From Oceanobacillus arenosus (GTDB lineage Bacteria; Bacillota; Bacilli; Bacillales; Amphibacillaceae), in contig NZ_PIOC01000001.1 of NCBI RefSeq assembly GCF_003369575.1, forward strand, positions 186,001-250,000: DNA of 64,000 nucleotides, given 5' to 3'. The notes under the pieces were generated by a model. The model saw nothing but the letters and a program-made list of their open reading frames with translations, had not been told where the DNA came from and searched no databases. The position numbers and the translations under genes were made by a program. Of the stretch, positions 8,404 through 18,777 are shown one piece after another (the stretch's first letter is position 1; every line of letters starts with the position of its first letter).

Positions 8404-9021
8404 CTATGACCAGCCGAGCCATTCGAATAGGAAGAATTTTACTTTTGGTTGTTCTTCTGCTACTTCTTCACTTTCTTCCTCTTGGTCTACACTGTCCGCA
8501 TCTGCCGCGGATGCAACATTTGCCCCAAATGAGAAGTCTAGAAAGCATAGTGGCGGGAATAATACACACCACCAATTGGCACCATTGCCCTCACCAATTG
8601 TGATTAAAATTGCCTCGTATTCACCTGCTGGATATATATATGATCCATATAATTTGGTTGGAAAGGTAACATTTTTGCCGTATTCAACGGTAAACGCATT
8701 TTCCGCTCCTTCTTCTTCGATTACTTCTGCAACCATTTCATTTATGACAGGTAGCTTCGTTTCAATTAATTCCCGGGCATCTTCAATGTCTGTCATGTCT
8801 TTAACCCATTCGCTAATTTCCCGGTTCACACGATCTCTGACATGTCGTTTGATTTCTTGGTCACGTTCATCATCACTATTGGCCAATATTCGAAGACGGA
8901 TTGCTTCATCTGGAATCTCCTGGTAATTATATTCTAAATCAGTATGTTGACTCGCACCTTTAGTAGGAAACATGGTAAATATTATGATAAAAATAAATGC
9001 AAAAAATACTAGTTTCTTCAT
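8404..9021 (-). CDS. spoIIR: Stage II sporulation protein R
   Basis: Secreted forespore signal that triggers SpoIIGA to cleave pro-sigma-E in the mother cell; transcribed by sigma-F in B. subtilis. An N-terminal signal segment (about 3-18) precedes the conserved DEAIRLRILANSDDERDQEI region and the KNVTFPTKLYGSYIYPAGEY and GANWWCVLFPPLCFLD motifs, all family hallmarks. 205 residues; the C-terminal 45 residues are acidic and variable. GGGGAAAT lies upstream of the ATG. It stands alone between two family-B repeats. Confidence 0.95.
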   Translation of the reverse strand: MKKLVFFAFIFIIIFTMFPTKGASQHTDLEYNYQEIPDEAIRLRILANSDDERDQEIKRHVRDRVNREISEWVKDMTDIEDARELIETKLPVINEMVAEVIEEEGAENAFTVEYGKNVTFPTKLYGSYIYPAGEYEAILITIGEGNGANWWCVLFPPLCFLDFSFGANVASAADADSVDQEEESEEVAEEQPKVKFFLFEWLGWS

Positions 9022-9129
9022 CGTTTTATTTCCCCTCTCCCTCTGATAGCTTCAGTATGGGCAGTGAATTACGATTCTAAACTAGTATTCTAGTAATTTT
9101 ATTTTATGCCTTTTTTCTTATTGCTGTTG

Positions 9130-9303
9130 ATATAAACTGCAAACCAGCTTGGAATGATATTTGCTCTCTGACATACCGCTACGGAAATACACTACGCTTT
9201 CCGCGGGCGGCTGGTGAGCCTCCTCGTGCTACCGCACTTCGTAGTCTCACCGAGGCCTTTCCTCCCGCAGGAGTCTCCGTGTATTTCCTTCGCTGGGATG
9301 GTG
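9130..9303 (-). repeat. Intergenic repeat family B, copy 2
   Basis: On the plus strand it reads from ATATAAACTGC into the core GAAATACACTACGCTTTCCG, through a GGTGAGCC/CTCACC inner arm, to CTCCGTGTATTTCC. The palindromic core is complete (GAAATACAC pairs with GTGTATTTC), but the outer arm with the GTGCGGA end seen in other copies is absent. Confidence 0.75.
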
Positions 9304-9577
9304 CTTAATCTTTCTATTTTAAAGTGGCATATGTTCCAAATATGGCCGTTAATTGGAACTAAGGACAAGAAAGAATACTCCTCTAAAATAAAGATCCATT
9401 TTCTACGGATGCGATGTCACACTGTCGAAGCCTTCCTGCCTGTGGGATTAGCAACGGCTGAAAATCTACCAAAACCGGTCTTCGGTTTCAATGAAGCTGA
9501 AGAGTCGCCCATAGAAAACGATTGTCCACAGTGGAAATCAACATTGCAATCTCTTGGGGGGGATAGAATTAAAACCC
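9304..9577. other. Unassigned intergenic stretch
   Basis: Between the family-B repeat and prmC lies about 270 bases with no reading frame I can defend. A plus-strand open frame covers it but has no ribosome binding site, an implausible protein, and runs in from the repeat. I see no tRNA or strong terminator; a G-run/C-run pair near 9556-9575 could form a weak hairpin after prmC. Confidence 0.4.
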
Positions 9578-10429
9578 CTACAATCTAGCAACAATAATTC
9601 GATCCTTCCCATTAATATCTTGAATGGTTTGAACCTTACTCTCTGGAAAAGTATCCTTGATTAACGAGCACACAGCATCTGCTTGTGTATAGCCGATTTC
9701 AAATGCAAGTGTTGCGTCCTGTTTTACGACTTTCCGCGCTTGATTGATAATCTGCTTGTATGCAGCCAACCCATTCTCCTCGGCAAATAGCGCCAGTGCT
9801 GGGTCAAAGTTTTTCACCGTATCCGATAGCACCTCTGTTTTTGCGATATATGGAGGATTGGATACAATGATATCCGCATGTATTTCACCATTGATGATTG
9901 GTTGTAAAAAATCACCCTCATAGAAATGAACGTTTGCTTGCAATCTCGCTGCATTATCCATCGCGACATCTAGAGCATCCGCAGATATATCTGTTGCAAA
10001 TACAATTGCATTAGAAAGCTCTAGGGCGAGCGTAGTGGCGATTGCACCACTTCCTGTTCCAACATCAACAATCGTAAGGGCTTGTCCGTCATAATCTCGC
10101 TTCGCAACGTTAATCACATACTGTACAAGCTCCTCCGTTTCTGGTCTTGGAATGAGTACATTATGATTGACGAGAAATTCTCTCCCATAAAAGCTCTCCA
10201 CTCCTGTAAGATGCTGGACTGGAATGCCAGTCTCTGCATGCTTGATTATATCTGCCTTAAATCTCGCAATTATGGGCTCATCGAGCACATCGTGCATCAT
10301 CATATAAAACTTCGCTCTCGAAACACTTAAATAATGCTGGAGCAAGATCTCAGCAACTCTCGGTTCACGGTCATGCTTCTCTAAAAAAAGAGAAGCCCAT
10401 TTTAGGACTTCATATTGTTTATTTCCCAT
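9578..10429 (-). CDS. prmC: Peptide chain release factor N5-glutamine methyltransferase
   Basis: SAM-dependent enzyme methylating the glutamine of the GGQ motif of release factors. The SAM-binding motif IVDVGTGSGAIATTLAL and the catalytic IVSNPPYIAKTE (NPPY) are intact. The N-terminal helical domain (1-80) that holds the release factor is present. The ATG at 10429 lies one base after the prfA stop, so the two are translationally coupled, with the modifier directly behind its substrate. A longer upstream start would overlap prfA and is not needed. 283 residues, typical. Confidence 0.96.
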   Translation of the reverse strand: MGNKQYEVLKWASLFLEKHDREPRVAEILLQHYLSVSRAKFYMMMHDVLDEPIIARFKADIIKHAETGIPVQHLTGVESFYGREFLVNHNVLIPRPETEELVQYVINVAKRDYDGQALTIVDVGTGSGAIATTLALELSNAIVFATDISADALDVAMDNAARLQANVHFYEGDFLQPIINGEIHADIIVSNPPYIAKTEVLSDTVKNFDPALALFAEENGLAAYKQIINQARKVVKQDATLAFEIGYTQADAVCSLIKDTFPESKVQTIQDINGKDRIIVARL

Positions 10430-10430
10430 A

Positions 10431-11501
10431 TTATTCACCAATATGCTCGAGCTTTTCCATTTGTTCTGCGGATTGTAATGCTTCAATAAATTCATCTAAC
10501 TTACCTTGCAGAATTTGGTCAAGCTTCTGAATGGTTAAGCCAATACGATGATCCGTAACACGGTTTTGCGGGAAGTTATATGTGCGAATTCGTTCTGAAC
10601 GATCCCCTGTGCCAACTGCAGATTTACGAGTTTCATCTAATTCCGCCTGCGCTTCCTGCTGGTACTTATCATAAATTCTTGCTCGCAGTACTTTCATCGC
10701 TTTTTCTTTATTTTTGATTTGCGATTTTTCATCTTGAATGGAAACAACAATTCCCGTTGGTTCATGTGTTAAACGAACTGCAGACATTGTTGTGTTAACA
10801 CTTTGCCCACCAGGTCCACTAGATGCAAAGGTATCGACACGAATATCCTTCTCATGCACTTCAACCTCTACATCCTCCGCTTCAGGTAAAACAGCTACTG
10901 TTGCCGTTGAAGTATGGATACGACCACCAGATTCCGTTTCTGGTACACGTTGTACGCGATGTGCACCATTTTCATATTTCAATTTTGAATATGCGCCATT
11001 TCCATTAATCATAAAGATAATTTCTTTGTAGCCACCAACACCAGTTGAATGAGCTTCCATTATTTCCGTTTTCCAGCCTTGATTCTCTGCATAGCGAGAA
11101 TACATTCTGTACAAATCGCCGGCAAATAATGCAGCCTCATCTCCACCAGCTGCACCACGAATTTCCACAAATACGTTTTTATCGTCATTTGGATCTTTCG
11201 GTAGAAGTAAGATCTTCATCTTTTCTTCTAAATCCGTCTTTGACTGTGTTAACTCTGCAATTTCTGCCTTAACCATCTCTTGCATGTCAGCATCTTGCTC
11301 ATCTTCCAGCATTTCCTTTGCATCAACAAGCTGGGAATCAACTTCTTTATATTCACGAAAAGCTTGAACCGCATCCGTCAAGCCGGATTGCTCCTTCGAG
11401 TACTCACGTAATTTATTTGTATTGCTTATAACCTCAGGATCACTTAATAATTCATTTAGTTTATTATAACGATCTTCCAATGATTGTAAACGGTCTAACA
11501 T
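10431..11501 (-). CDS. prfA: Peptide chain release factor 1
   Basis: Recognises UAA and UAG and triggers peptide release on the ribosome. The GGQ catalytic loop is at residues 231-233 ([10 protein letters not shown]) and the PxT-like codon-reading loop PETES lies near 188. 356 residues, the same length as B. subtilis RF1. I use the ATG at 11501, with AGAGGTG upstream, rather than in-frame GTG codons just before it. prmC follows with a one-base gap. Confidence 0.98.
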   Translation of the reverse strand: MLDRLQSLEDRYNKLNELLSDPEVISNTNKLREYSKEQSGLTDAVQAFREYKEVDSQLVDAKEMLEDEQDADMQEMVKAEIAELTQSKTDLEEKMKILLLPKDPNDDKNVFVEIRGAAGGDEAALFAGDLYRMYSRYAENQGWKTEIMEAHSTGVGGYKEIIFMINGNGAYSKLKYENGAHRVQRVPETESGGRIHTSTATVAVLPEAEDVEVEVHEKDIRVDTFASSGPGGQSVNTTMSAVRLTHEPTGIVVSIQDEKSQIKNKEKAMKVLRARIYDKYQQEAQAELDETRKSAVGTGDRSERIRTYNFPQNRVTDHRIGLTIQKLDQILQGKLDEFIEALQSAEQMEKLEHIGE

Positions 11502-11595
11502 CACGAACACCTCTTTCTGATTGACAGTATCATTATAGTATACTCAAAGGATACGGTCAAAATTTACTTTTTCAATATATGTATGGATTACGAAT

Positions 11596-11623
11596 TTCAA
11601 AAAGAGCACCAATCAGGCGCTCT
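11596..11623 (-). terminator. Rho-independent terminator of tdk
   Basis: Arms AGAGCGCC and GGTGCTCT (one G-U pair) overlap the last bases of the tdk stop codon and are followed by TTTTT on the minus strand. Confidence 0.85.
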
Positions 11624-12242
11624 AATCAGATACTTTGGATAACTTTTGTAGTAGTTGAATGCTCGGTTTATTTGGAACTTCGTGATGATGGCGGCATCTT
11701 GGTTCATAGGATTCTGATGCACCGACTAAGATAACCGAGTCGTCATAGGATGCTGGTTTTCCGTTAATTAGACGCTGGGTTCGATTTGCAGGTGCGCCAC
11801 AAACTGGACAAATCGCACTTAATTTTGTTACAGATTCACTGATTGCCATTAGCTTCGGTACTGGTCCAAATGGTTCCCCGCGGAAATCCATGTCAAGGCC
11901 AGCTACAACAACTCGAATCCCTTGATTCGCTAATTCATTTGCAATGTCAACAATATTATCGTCAAAAAACTGTACCTCATCAATTGCAATGAACTCCACT
12001 GTTTTATCAATATGCTTTAGCACTTCTTCTGAGCTATTAATCGGTATCGCAACCGTTGATGTCCCATTATGGGAAACAACAGACTTTTCCTCATAGCGAT
12101 TGTCAATTGCAGGTTTAAATACACGCATCGTTAGATTTGCATAAGCTGCACGGCGAATGCGACGAATCAATTCCTCTGATTTTCCAGAAAACATACTGCC
12201 ACAAATCACTTCAACCCAGCCGCTTTGCTTCATTACATACAT
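11622..12242 (-). CDS. tdk: Thymidine kinase
   Basis: ATP-dependent salvage kinase making dTMP. The P-loop GSMFSGKS lies at residues 15-22, the DEVQFF Walker-B segment follows, and the zinc-binding site is seen as CPVCG plus the C-terminal CRHHH. The start [15 protein letters not shown] matches the B. subtilis N-terminus. 206 residues; the terminator overlaps its stop codon. Confidence 0.97.
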   Translation of the reverse strand: MYVMKQSGWVEVICGSMFSGKSEELIRRIRRAAYANLTMRVFKPAIDNRYEEKSVVSHNGTSTVAIPINSSEEVLKHIDKTVEFIAIDEVQFFDDNIVDIANELANQGIRVVVAGLDMDFRGEPFGPVPKLMAISESVTKLSAICPVCGAPANRTQRLINGKPASYDDSVILVGASESYEPRCRHHHEVPNKPSIQLLQKLSKVSD

Positions 12243-12346
12243 TTACAAAAATCCCTCACTTTAGCGTTATATAAAAAAGTTATGGATGTTGTTTAGTTTA
12301 CCACTAAATACGACAACATTAACTTATATTTCATAGAAATAAAAAG

Positions 12347-12388
12347 TAAAAAACAGGCAAAATATAGACATTTTGCCTGTTTTTTCGT
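12347..12388. terminator. Bidirectional terminator between rpmE2 and tdk
   Basis: Eleven-bp arms (12353-12363 and 12370-12380, core CAGGCAAAAT) are flanked by A-runs on the left and T-runs on the right. It ends rpmE2 transcription on the minus strand, so tdk needs its own promoter. Confidence 0.85.
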
Positions 12389-12451
12389 AAAATATGTCGG
12401 ATACTTTACTTTTATTATGCAGCGACAACTACTAAAAGTTGTTTCAGCTTT

Positions 12452-12700
12452 TTATTTAAGATTATATTTCTTCTTGAATCGGTCAACACGGCCGCCGACT
12501 TTATCAGCTTTTTGTTTACCAGTATAGAACGGATGAGAATCAGAGCTAATTTCAACTCGGATTAATGGGTATGTGTTACCATCTTCCCATTCAATTGTTT
12601 CACTAGATCCTCTAGTTGATCCACTCAAAAATTTGAATTCTGAGCTAGTGTCAAGAAATACTACTTTTTGGTATTCTGGATGAATTTCCTTTTTCATCAT
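12452..12700 (-). CDS. rpmE2: Ribosomal protein L31, type B (no zinc cysteines)
   Basis: 82-residue large-subunit protein starting [19 protein letters not shown]. It has no cysteines, so it lacks the CxxC zinc site of type-A L31. In B. subtilis the rho-tdk locus carries zinc-containing rpmE, and the cysteine-free form (YtiA) is elsewhere under Zur control. Here the cysteine-free form holds the rho-tdk position, with an ordinary sigma-A-like promoter (12793-12821) and no recognisable Zur box. AAAGGAG lies before the first ATG. Confidence 0.95.
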   Translation of the reverse strand: MMKKEIHPEYQKVVFLDTSSEFKFLSGSTRGSSETIEWEDGNTYPLIRVEISSDSHPFYTGKQKADKVGGRVDRFKKKYNLK

Positions 12701-12792
12701 CTTCCACTCCTTTTTGCCCTGAGTCCTTTAGAAACAGAGTTATTGTAAGAGCCGTCATAGGTATAAAACCTTATCAAAACTCACATGAAATA

Positions 12793-12821
12793 ATTATACC
12801 AGTGTGAACTAGTGATTGCAA
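12793..12821 (-). promoter_or_regulatory. Sigma-A-type promoter of rpmE2
   Basis: TTGCAA (12816-12821) and a perfect TATAAT (12793-12798) are 17 bp apart on the minus strand, about 90 bp upstream of the L31 start codon and downstream of rho. Confidence 0.65.
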
Positions 12822-12866
12822 TAGCTAGAAAAAAATAATATAGCTCATGAAACGATATAAAACCAA

Positions 12867-14147
12867 CTACTTCTTGATTCCTTTTCGCTTCATTTCCTCT
12901 TCCATTTGTGCAAAAAATTCTTCATTGCTCTTCGACAATTTCAATTTTCTTAAGAAGCGTTCCAAGAAGTTTGGCGAATCCTGCATCGTTTTACGGATTG
13001 CCCACATTTTATCAAGCTGATCTTTGGAAACGAGTAATTCCTCTTTACGCGTACCAGAACGTAAGATATCGATTGCAGGGAAAATTCTGCGATCCGATAA
13101 ATTACGATCTAAATGTAATTCCATATTACCTGTTCCTTTAAATTCTTCATAAATAACGTCATCCATACGTGAACCAGTATCGACTAAGGCTGTTGCTAAT
13201 ATCGTAAAGCTTCCGCCCTCTTCAATGTTTCTCGCAGCACCGAAGAATCGTTTTGGACGATGAAATGCAGCAGGATCAATCCCCCCTGAAAGTGTACGGC
13301 CACTTGGTGGGATAACTAGGTTATATGCACGTGCAAGTCTTGTAATACTATCCATCAAAATAATAACATCACGTTTATGTTCTACTAAGCGCATTGCCCG
13401 TTCTAGTACGAGTTCTGATACTTTAATATGGTTTTCAGGCACTTCATCAAAGGTAGAACTTACCACATCAACATCCTTTGCAACCGAACGTTCAATATCG
13501 GTTACCTCTTCTGGACGTTCATCAACAAGTAAAATGATTAATTTTGCCTCTGGATGATTTATGGTAATACTGTTCGCAATTTCCTTAATTAATGTTGTTT
13601 TCCCCGCTTTAGGTGGAGCAACAATTAACCCACGCTGACCAAAACCAACCGGCGTCATCAAATCGATAATTCGAGTAGAAAGATTACTCGCTTCCGTTTC
13701 TAGTTTCATGAAGCGATTTGGGTATAATGCGGTTAAACCAGGAAAATGCACACGTTCTTTCGATGTTTCTGGGTCTTCACTATTTACTGCGTCAACGTGT
13801 AGCAGGCCATAGTAACGTTCATTTTCCTTCGGTGGACGTACCTTACCAGAAACTTTATCACCGTTCCGAAGATCGAAGCGGCGGATTTGTGAAGCAGAAA
13901 TGTAAATATCCTCAGCACTTGGAGAATAATTAATTGGTCTTAAGAAGCCAAATCCTTCTGAGGGAATAATTTCTAGCACACCATCCATAAATAGGAAGCC
14001 GTCTTTTTCTGCCTGGGCTTTTAAAATTGCAAAAATAAGTTCCTTTTTCGTTAATTTTGCATAATAAGACACTTTATATTCCTTTGCTAACGTATAAAGT
14101 TCCTTTAATGTCAGTACTTCTAATTGAGAGATTGTTAATGCGGACAT
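12867..14147 (-). CDS. rho: Transcription termination factor Rho
   Basis: Hexameric RNA helicase ending untranslated transcripts. The N-terminal Rho-N helical domain and the cold-shock-like RNA-binding domain ([17 protein letters not shown], about 55-120) precede the ATPase core with the P-loop [15 protein letters not shown], Walker [17 protein letters not shown] and the [11 protein letters not shown] segment. 426 residues, normal for Bacillaceae. The ATG at 14147 has a modest GTGGTGAT ribosome binding site. The roughly 700-base gap upstream contains no gene. Confidence 0.98.
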   Translation of the reverse strand: MSALTISQLEVLTLKELYTLAKEYKVSYYAKLTKKELIFAILKAQAEKDGFLFMDGVLEIIPSEGFGFLRPINYSPSAEDIYISASQIRRFDLRNGDKVSGKVRPPKENERYYGLLHVDAVNSEDPETSKERVHFPGLTALYPNRFMKLETEASNLSTRIIDLMTPVGFGQRGLIVAPPKAGKTTLIKEIANSITINHPEAKLIILLVDERPEEVTDIERSVAKDVDVVSSTFDEVPENHIKVSELVLERAMRLVEHKRDVIILMDSITRLARAYNLVIPPSGRTLSGGIDPAAFHRPKRFFGAARNIEEGGSFTILATALVDTGSRMDDVIYEEFKGTGNMELHLDRNLSDRRIFPAIDILRSGTRKEELLVSKDQLDKMWAIRKTMQDSPNFLERFLRKLKLSKSNEEFFAQMEEEMKRKGIKK

Positions 14148-14742
14148 TCTATCACCACGCCTATTCGTTATAATATCTTATGATTTAATATTGGAAAAAT
14201 TTAATTCTTGTTCAAGATCATACTTATTTTTCATATTTTGAAACTGATTTTTTGTGAATGAAGCTATCTTGAGTGGAGTTGTTAATCTCCCCGATTACAT
14301 GATGATTTTCTAAGAATATTAACGGAAACGATCTTCCGTTTTTTGTTTGCAGTGCTCATTGTTCGAGGGGGTATACCTTAATAGAACATAATAGCATTAT
14401 CATAATATTGATCGTTCCACTTCTTTGTTGGAAGATGTCCTTTGAGAAATGTAGAATTAATGCAGAAGCTTAAGTCAGAAGTTTAAGTTAAAACTATAGC
14501 TGAATTATTCTCTAAGCGTAATTATGGTAGCGGTTTTATTCAGGTATAAACTATGCTAGCCAAGATGACTCTATCTTAAACATTTATTATCATACGCTTT
14601 TCATCCCTATTATTCAATACCAATTTTAGAAATTCTATTTATAATGTAATTTTCCCCACTTAGTTAAACTAGTTTACTAGTATTTTCTTACTAGATCACG
14701 ATGTATACATGAAACTTATACAGAAATACTCGGGTTATTATA
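14148..14742. other. Long gene-free leader region of rho
   Basis: No ORF above 60 codons on either strand. A plus-strand hairpin with a T-run at 14321-14346 is the only clear structure. Long leaders are consistent with Rho autoregulation known in other bacteria, but I see no specific site. Confidence 0.4.
14321..14346 (+). terminator. Orphan plus-strand terminator upstream of rho
   Basis: AACGGAA (14321-14327) and TTCCGTT (14334-14340) form a 7-bp stem followed by TTTT and a further T-rich run on the plus strand. No plus-strand gene precedes it, so it would end an antisense or small RNA. Confidence 0.5.
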
Positions 14743-14785
14743 TGAAAGGAAAGGAAGCCAATATGCTCCGGCTTCCTTTCTTTCA
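14743..14785. terminator. Terminator downstream of glpX
   Basis: Eleven-bp arms GAAAGGAAGCC (14749-14759) and GGCTTCCTTTC (14770-14780), with T-rich flanks on both strands, lie about 90 bases beyond the glpX stop codon. Confidence 0.7.
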
Positions 14786-14872
14786 TTATTTATTAGAAAA
14801 CTTGGCGTTTGCCTTAGTTGCATTTATGTAGAAAGAAATATGGAAATACTTTCTTTACTACCAAGTCATTGG

Positions 14873-15844
14873 TTAAGGCTGCATGACAAGATTAGGTTTC
14901 TTCTGTAAGCTATGTTTTCCTTCAATAAAGCGAACGGTACCACTTTTTGCTCGCATGACAATGGTCGATGTTGTCGCATTCGAGCCTTTAAATTGAACAC
15001 CCTTCAGTAATTCACCATCGGTAACACCTGTTGCGGCAAAAATTGCATCGTCTCCACTACAGAAATCATCCATGTAAAATACTTTATCTAAATCGGTAAT
15101 GCCCATTTCATGGCAACGCATGATTTCTTCGTTATTAGAAGGAAGAAGCTTTCCTTGAATTTCCCCACCGAGGCATTTTAATGCAGCTGCTGCAAGTACC
15201 CCTTCAGGAGCACCGCCACTACCTAATAAAATATCAACACCTGTATCATCAAAGGCCGTATTCATTGCTGCAGCTACGTCACCTGCCGGAATCAATTTAA
15301 TTCTTGCACCTGAATTTCGAATTTCTTGAATTAACTTCGCATGTCGCGGACGATCCAATACGGTTGCAACAACATCCTCTATATCTTTATGCTTTGCTTC
15401 AGCTACCGCTCTTAAATTATCAATGACAGGTGCATTAATATCAATTTTCCCAACTGCTTCTGGCCCAACAGCAATTTTTTCCATATACATATCTGGTGCA
15501 TGTAATAAGGAACCTTTATCAGCTATCGCGATAACCGACAGGGCATTCCAAGATCCTTGGGCAACGATGTCTGTCCCTTCTAATGGATCCACCGCAACGT
15601 CAACCCCTGGACCATCCCCTGTTCCAAGTTTCTCACCAATATATAGCATTGGCGCTTCATCCATTTCCCCTTCACCAATTACTACCGTTCCTTGCATCGG
15701 AATCGTATCAAATACGGAGCGCATTGCGGTAGTTGCGGCATCATCTGCCTCATCTTTTACTCCTCTACCCATCCAACGTGCAGATGCTAATGCAGCTGCC
15801 TCTGTAACGCGTACGATTTCCATTGATAAACTTCTTTCCATCAT
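14873..15844 (-). CDS. glpX: Fructose-1,6-bisphosphatase, class II
   Basis: Gluconeogenic phosphatase of the GlpX family (323 residues), cytosolic, metal-dependent. The family motifs [26 protein letters not shown] and the [20 protein letters not shown] segment are intact. ATG at 15844 with GGGAGAGG upstream. It lies between murA and rho, exactly as B. subtilis glpX (ywjI), so gluconeogenesis and the neighbouring aldolase gene cluster together. Confidence 0.97.
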   Translation of the reverse strand: MMERSLSMEIVRVTEAAALASARWMGRGVKDEADDAATTAMRSVFDTIPMQGTVVIGEGEMDEAPMLYIGEKLGTGDGPGVDVAVDPLEGTDIVAQGSWNALSVIAIADKGSLLHAPDMYMEKIAVGPEAVGKIDINAPVIDNLRAVAEAKHKDIEDVVATVLDRPRHAKLIQEIRNSGARIKLIPAGDVAAAMNTAFDDTGVDILLGSGGAPEGVLAAAALKCLGGEIQGKLLPSNNEEIMRCHEMGITDLDKVFYMDDFCSGDDAIFAATGVTDGELLKGVQFKGSNATTSTIVMRAKSGTVRFIEGKHSLQKKPNLVMQP

Positions 15845-15958
15845 ATACCTCTCCCTTTTTAATAAAATATTCTCATCCCAAAAGAATGACTTTATTAATT
15901 AGGGTGTACAATTAGAAATTTCATTGCAATAAGTATGTTTTTAAACAGATTGCTCAAA

Positions 15959-17245
15959 TTATGAGTTTTGGAATTGGATAACTTCCTTTTCTGTCATTTC
16001 TTCTCTCCATACTTTTGCACCAAGGCCAATGAGTTTCTCTGTTATGTTCTCATAACCTCTGTCAATATGTTCTAAGCCTGTTATTTCTGTTATGCCATTC
16101 GCCATAAGTCCTGCAACAATTAACGATGCACCGGCACGCAAGTCACTTGCCTTTACCTTTGCACCTTCTAATTGAACTGGACCAGTGATAATTGCCGATC
16201 CACCCTCGACTTTAATCATTGCATTCATTCTTCTCAATTCATCAATATGCTTTAATCGAGCAGAATAGATTGTATCCGTTATGACTCCAGTGCCTGTTGC
16301 TCTTGTCAAGAGTGATGTAAAAGGTTGCTGAAGATCTGTAGGAAATCCCGGATAAACCAATGTTTTGATATCGACGCTCTTCAGGTGCTTTTGTGGTCTG
16401 ATTAGCAGTTGTTCATCGCTTTCTTCAATCGATATCCCCATCTCACGAAGCTTCGCTAACAAGGATTCGATATGTCTTGTAATCACATTATCGATGATTA
16501 CTTCTTCTCCCTGTGCAGCAGCTGCAATTGCATACGTGCCAGCTTCAATTCGATCGGGAATAATCGTATGCTTACAACCATGTAACGTTGGTACTCCCTC
16601 GATTCGAATCACGTCCGTACCTACGCCTTTGATCTTCGCACCCATATTCGTAAGCAGTGTAGCAACATCGATAATTTCTGGCTCTTTTGCTGCATTTTCG
16701 ATAACCGTTTTTCCTTTTGCCTTCACTGCTGCCAGCATAATATTGATTGTTGCACCGACACTAACAACATCCAAATAAATTCTTGCACCTCTTAATTCCT
16801 TCGCGCGCAAATAAATGGCACCTTGTTCATTCGTAACTTCAGCACCGAGTGCTTCGAAGCCTTTAATATGCTGATCGATTGGACGTGGTCCTAAATAACA
16901 ACCTCCAGGAAGACCAATTACCGCCTTGTTAAATTTACCAAGCATTGCACCCATGAAATAATAAGATGCACGAAGCTTCTTTACTTTCCCATTGGGTAAT
17001 GGCATTGCAACCATATTCTCCGGATTGATTGTCATTGCTTGTCCATCCCATGATACTTGACCACCAATTTCCTCCAGGAGATCCCCTAATGTATGAACAT
17101 CAGAAATTTCCGGAAGTCCTTCCAAGGTAACTGGCGAATCCGCTAGTATGGATGCGGGTAACAAAGCAACTGCGCTATTCTTAGCACCACTTATCCGGAC
17201 CATTCCATTTAATGGATGCCCACCTTCAATTAACATCTTTTGCAT
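15959..17245 (-). CDS. murZ: UDP-N-acetylglucosamine 1-carboxyvinyltransferase
   Basis: First committed step of peptidoglycan synthesis: enolpyruvyl transfer from PEP to UDP-GlcNAc. 428 residues. The PEP-binding, fosfomycin-sensitive cysteine is Cys116 in [12 protein letters not shown]; the N-terminal [19 protein letters not shown] motif is present. The ATG at 17245 has GCGGGG upstream; the 16 codons before it lack one. Firmicutes carry two MurA paralogues; the fba-glpX context points to the MurAB/MurZ one. Confidence 0.95.
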   Translation of the reverse strand: MQKMLIEGGHPLNGMVRISGAKNSAVALLPASILADSPVTLEGLPEISDVHTLGDLLEEIGGQVSWDGQAMTINPENMVAMPLPNGKVKKLRASYYFMGAMLGKFNKAVIGLPGGCYLGPRPIDQHIKGFEALGAEVTNEQGAIYLRAKELRGARIYLDVVSVGATINIMLAAVKAKGKTVIENAAKEPEIIDVATLLTNMGAKIKGVGTDVIRIEGVPTLHGCKHTIIPDRIEAGTYAIAAAAQGEEVIIDNVITRHIESLLAKLREMGISIEESDEQLLIRPQKHLKSVDIKTLVYPGFPTDLQQPFTSLLTRATGTGVITDTIYSARLKHIDELRRMNAMIKVEGGSAIITGPVQLEGAKVKASDLRAGASLIVAGLMANGITEITGLEHIDRGYENITEKLIGLGAKVWREEMTEKEVIQFQNS

Positions 17246-17614
17246 ATAAATAACCCCGCTTTGAGAGGTTGTCCAAATCAGATTTGAACACACGTCATTT
17301 CTTTTTTACTTTTTTGGAAACTAGACGAAAGCCTAACACTTTTGCAAAAATCCCCCTTGCGTATAAGTGATAGTGAACCCATTCATTTCATTGATGAATT
17401 CATGCTATAGTCCATAAATAGTTGAGGAGAAAATTAGGATAATTAGGTGGAGATGTAAGCAACGAGCTAGAAGTCTCAAGATTTCTTTATCCTGCTAGCT
17501 TCGTTTCTGTAATTCTTATGATGTATGTCCCATCTAACATCCTTCATAAATCGCCTTACCCAGTTGAATAACGTTCTACTGGATAGAGCTTTACTTTAAG
17601 TTAGTTTTTACAGC

Positions 17615-17740
17615 TTAAAAATATTCATACCCAAAATTTAATTTATTCCAGTCGCTTATGAATTTCTCAATTCCTTGGTCTGTTAATGGATGTTTCACAA
17701 GTTGTCCCAACACACTGTACGGAATATTTCGAAAAAGGTA
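17615..17740 (-). pseudogene. tal: Remnant of transaldolase (C-terminal end only)
   Basis: The open frame ending at 17615 reads [20 protein letters not shown] followed by KFISDWNKL, which matches the conserved C-terminus of the small MipB/TalC transaldolases (VPYxVLxQL-KHPLTDxGIExFxxDW). No start codon, and the frame is closed at 17753; about 180 N-terminal residues are gone. It lies between fbaA and murZ, where B. subtilis has tal (ywjH). The rest of the gap (17246-17614) shows only a hairpin near 17459-17505. Confidence 0.75.
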
Positions 17741-17748
17741 TGTAACAA

Positions 17749-17788
17749 AACATCAGCTAGAATGGAAAACCACTCCAGTGCTGATGTT
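17749..17788 (-). terminator. Hairpin after fbaA
   Basis: Nine-bp arms AACATCAGC (17749-17757) and GCTGATGTT (17780-17788) directly follow fbaA and lead into TTTTGTT on the minus strand. It ends where the tal remnant begins. Confidence 0.65.
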
Positions 17789-17800
17789 CATTTAATAAAA

Positions 17801-18655
17801 TTAAGCTTGTTGTGATGAACCGAATTCGCGCATCTTACCTTTAACTGTTTCTATAATTGCTTCTGTGCCTGGTCCTAAGTATTTACGTGGATCATAAACA
17901 TCTGGTTTAGCTGCAAGTGTTTCGCGAATAGCTTTCGTTTGTGCAATTTGATTTTCAGTATTTACGTTAATTTTTGCAGTACCTAAAGAAACTGCTTTTT
18001 GGATATCCTTTGTAGGAATTCCTGTTCCGCCATGTAATACCAATGGAACGTTAACAAGATTTAAAATTTCTTCCATTTCTTTAAATCCTAGGTTAGGTTC
18101 GCCTTGGTATGGTCCATGTACTGAACCTAATGCAGGTGCTAGGCAGTCAACGCCAGCTTCTGTTACTAGACGTTTACATTCGTTTGGATCTGCATAGTTG
18201 ATTCCACCGATTACGCCATCTTCTTCTCCACCAACAGTACCTACTTCTGCTTCAACAGAAACACCGTGGATATGAGCTAATTCAACAACTTTCTTCGTTG
18301 TTGCAATGTTTTCGTCAATTGGTGAATGTGATGCATCAATCATAACAGATGTAAACCCAGCGTGGATTGCTTCTGCAGCTTTTTCAAAGCTTGAGCCATG
18401 GTCTAAGTGAATTGCAACTGGCACTGTTGTACCATATGATTCCATTAAAGACTTAACCATTGCTACAACAACATTGAAACCGCCCATATATTTCCCAGCG
18501 CCTTCAGAAACCCCAAGAATTACTGGTGATTTTTCTTCTTCAGCTGCTTTTAAAATAGCTTGGATATATTCCAAGTTATTGATATTGAACTGGCCTACTG
18601 CATAGCCATTTTCTTTCCCTTTTTCTAGCATTTCTTTCATTGATACTAACGGCAT
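17801..18655 (-). CDS. fbaA: Fructose-bisphosphate aldolase, class II
   Basis: Zinc-dependent glycolytic and gluconeogenic aldolase, 284 residues. The metal and substrate motifs [36 protein letters not shown] and [10 protein letters not shown] are all intact. The ATG at 18655 has AAAGGAGG at ideal distance, so the nine codons upstream are not used. Followed by its own hairpin; spo0F precedes it, as in B. subtilis. Confidence 0.98.
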   Translation of the reverse strand: MPLVSMKEMLEKGKENGYAVGQFNINNLEYIQAILKAAEEEKSPVILGVSEGAGKYMGGFNVVVAMVKSLMESYGTTVPVAIHLDHGSSFEKAAEAIHAGFTSVMIDASHSPIDENIATTKKVVELAHIHGVSVEAEVGTVGGEEDGVIGGINYADPNECKRLVTEAGVDCLAPALGSVHGPYQGEPNLGFKEMEEILNLVNVPLVLHGGTGIPTKDIQKAVSLGTAKINVNTENQIAQTKAIRETLAAKPDVYDPRKYLGPGTEAIIETVKGKMREFGSSQQA

Positions 18656-18777
18656 TATATTTCCTCCTTTAGATAATCGCAATTCATCTACCTAAATTTT
18701 TTTTACACTCTAAGAATACCAAGTACTAGAGACAGGTGCAACAATTTAGCTATAACTTAAATATTCAGGAAACAAAA

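Noticed and set aside
9214-9588. Plus-strand 124-codon ORF before prmC
   Set aside because: It starts in a repeat, overlaps the end of prmC and has no similarity or ribosome binding site I can see.
12701-12866. Zur operator upstream of the zinc-free L31 gene
   Set aside because: No TCGTAAT-like palindrome is present; only an ordinary promoter is visible.
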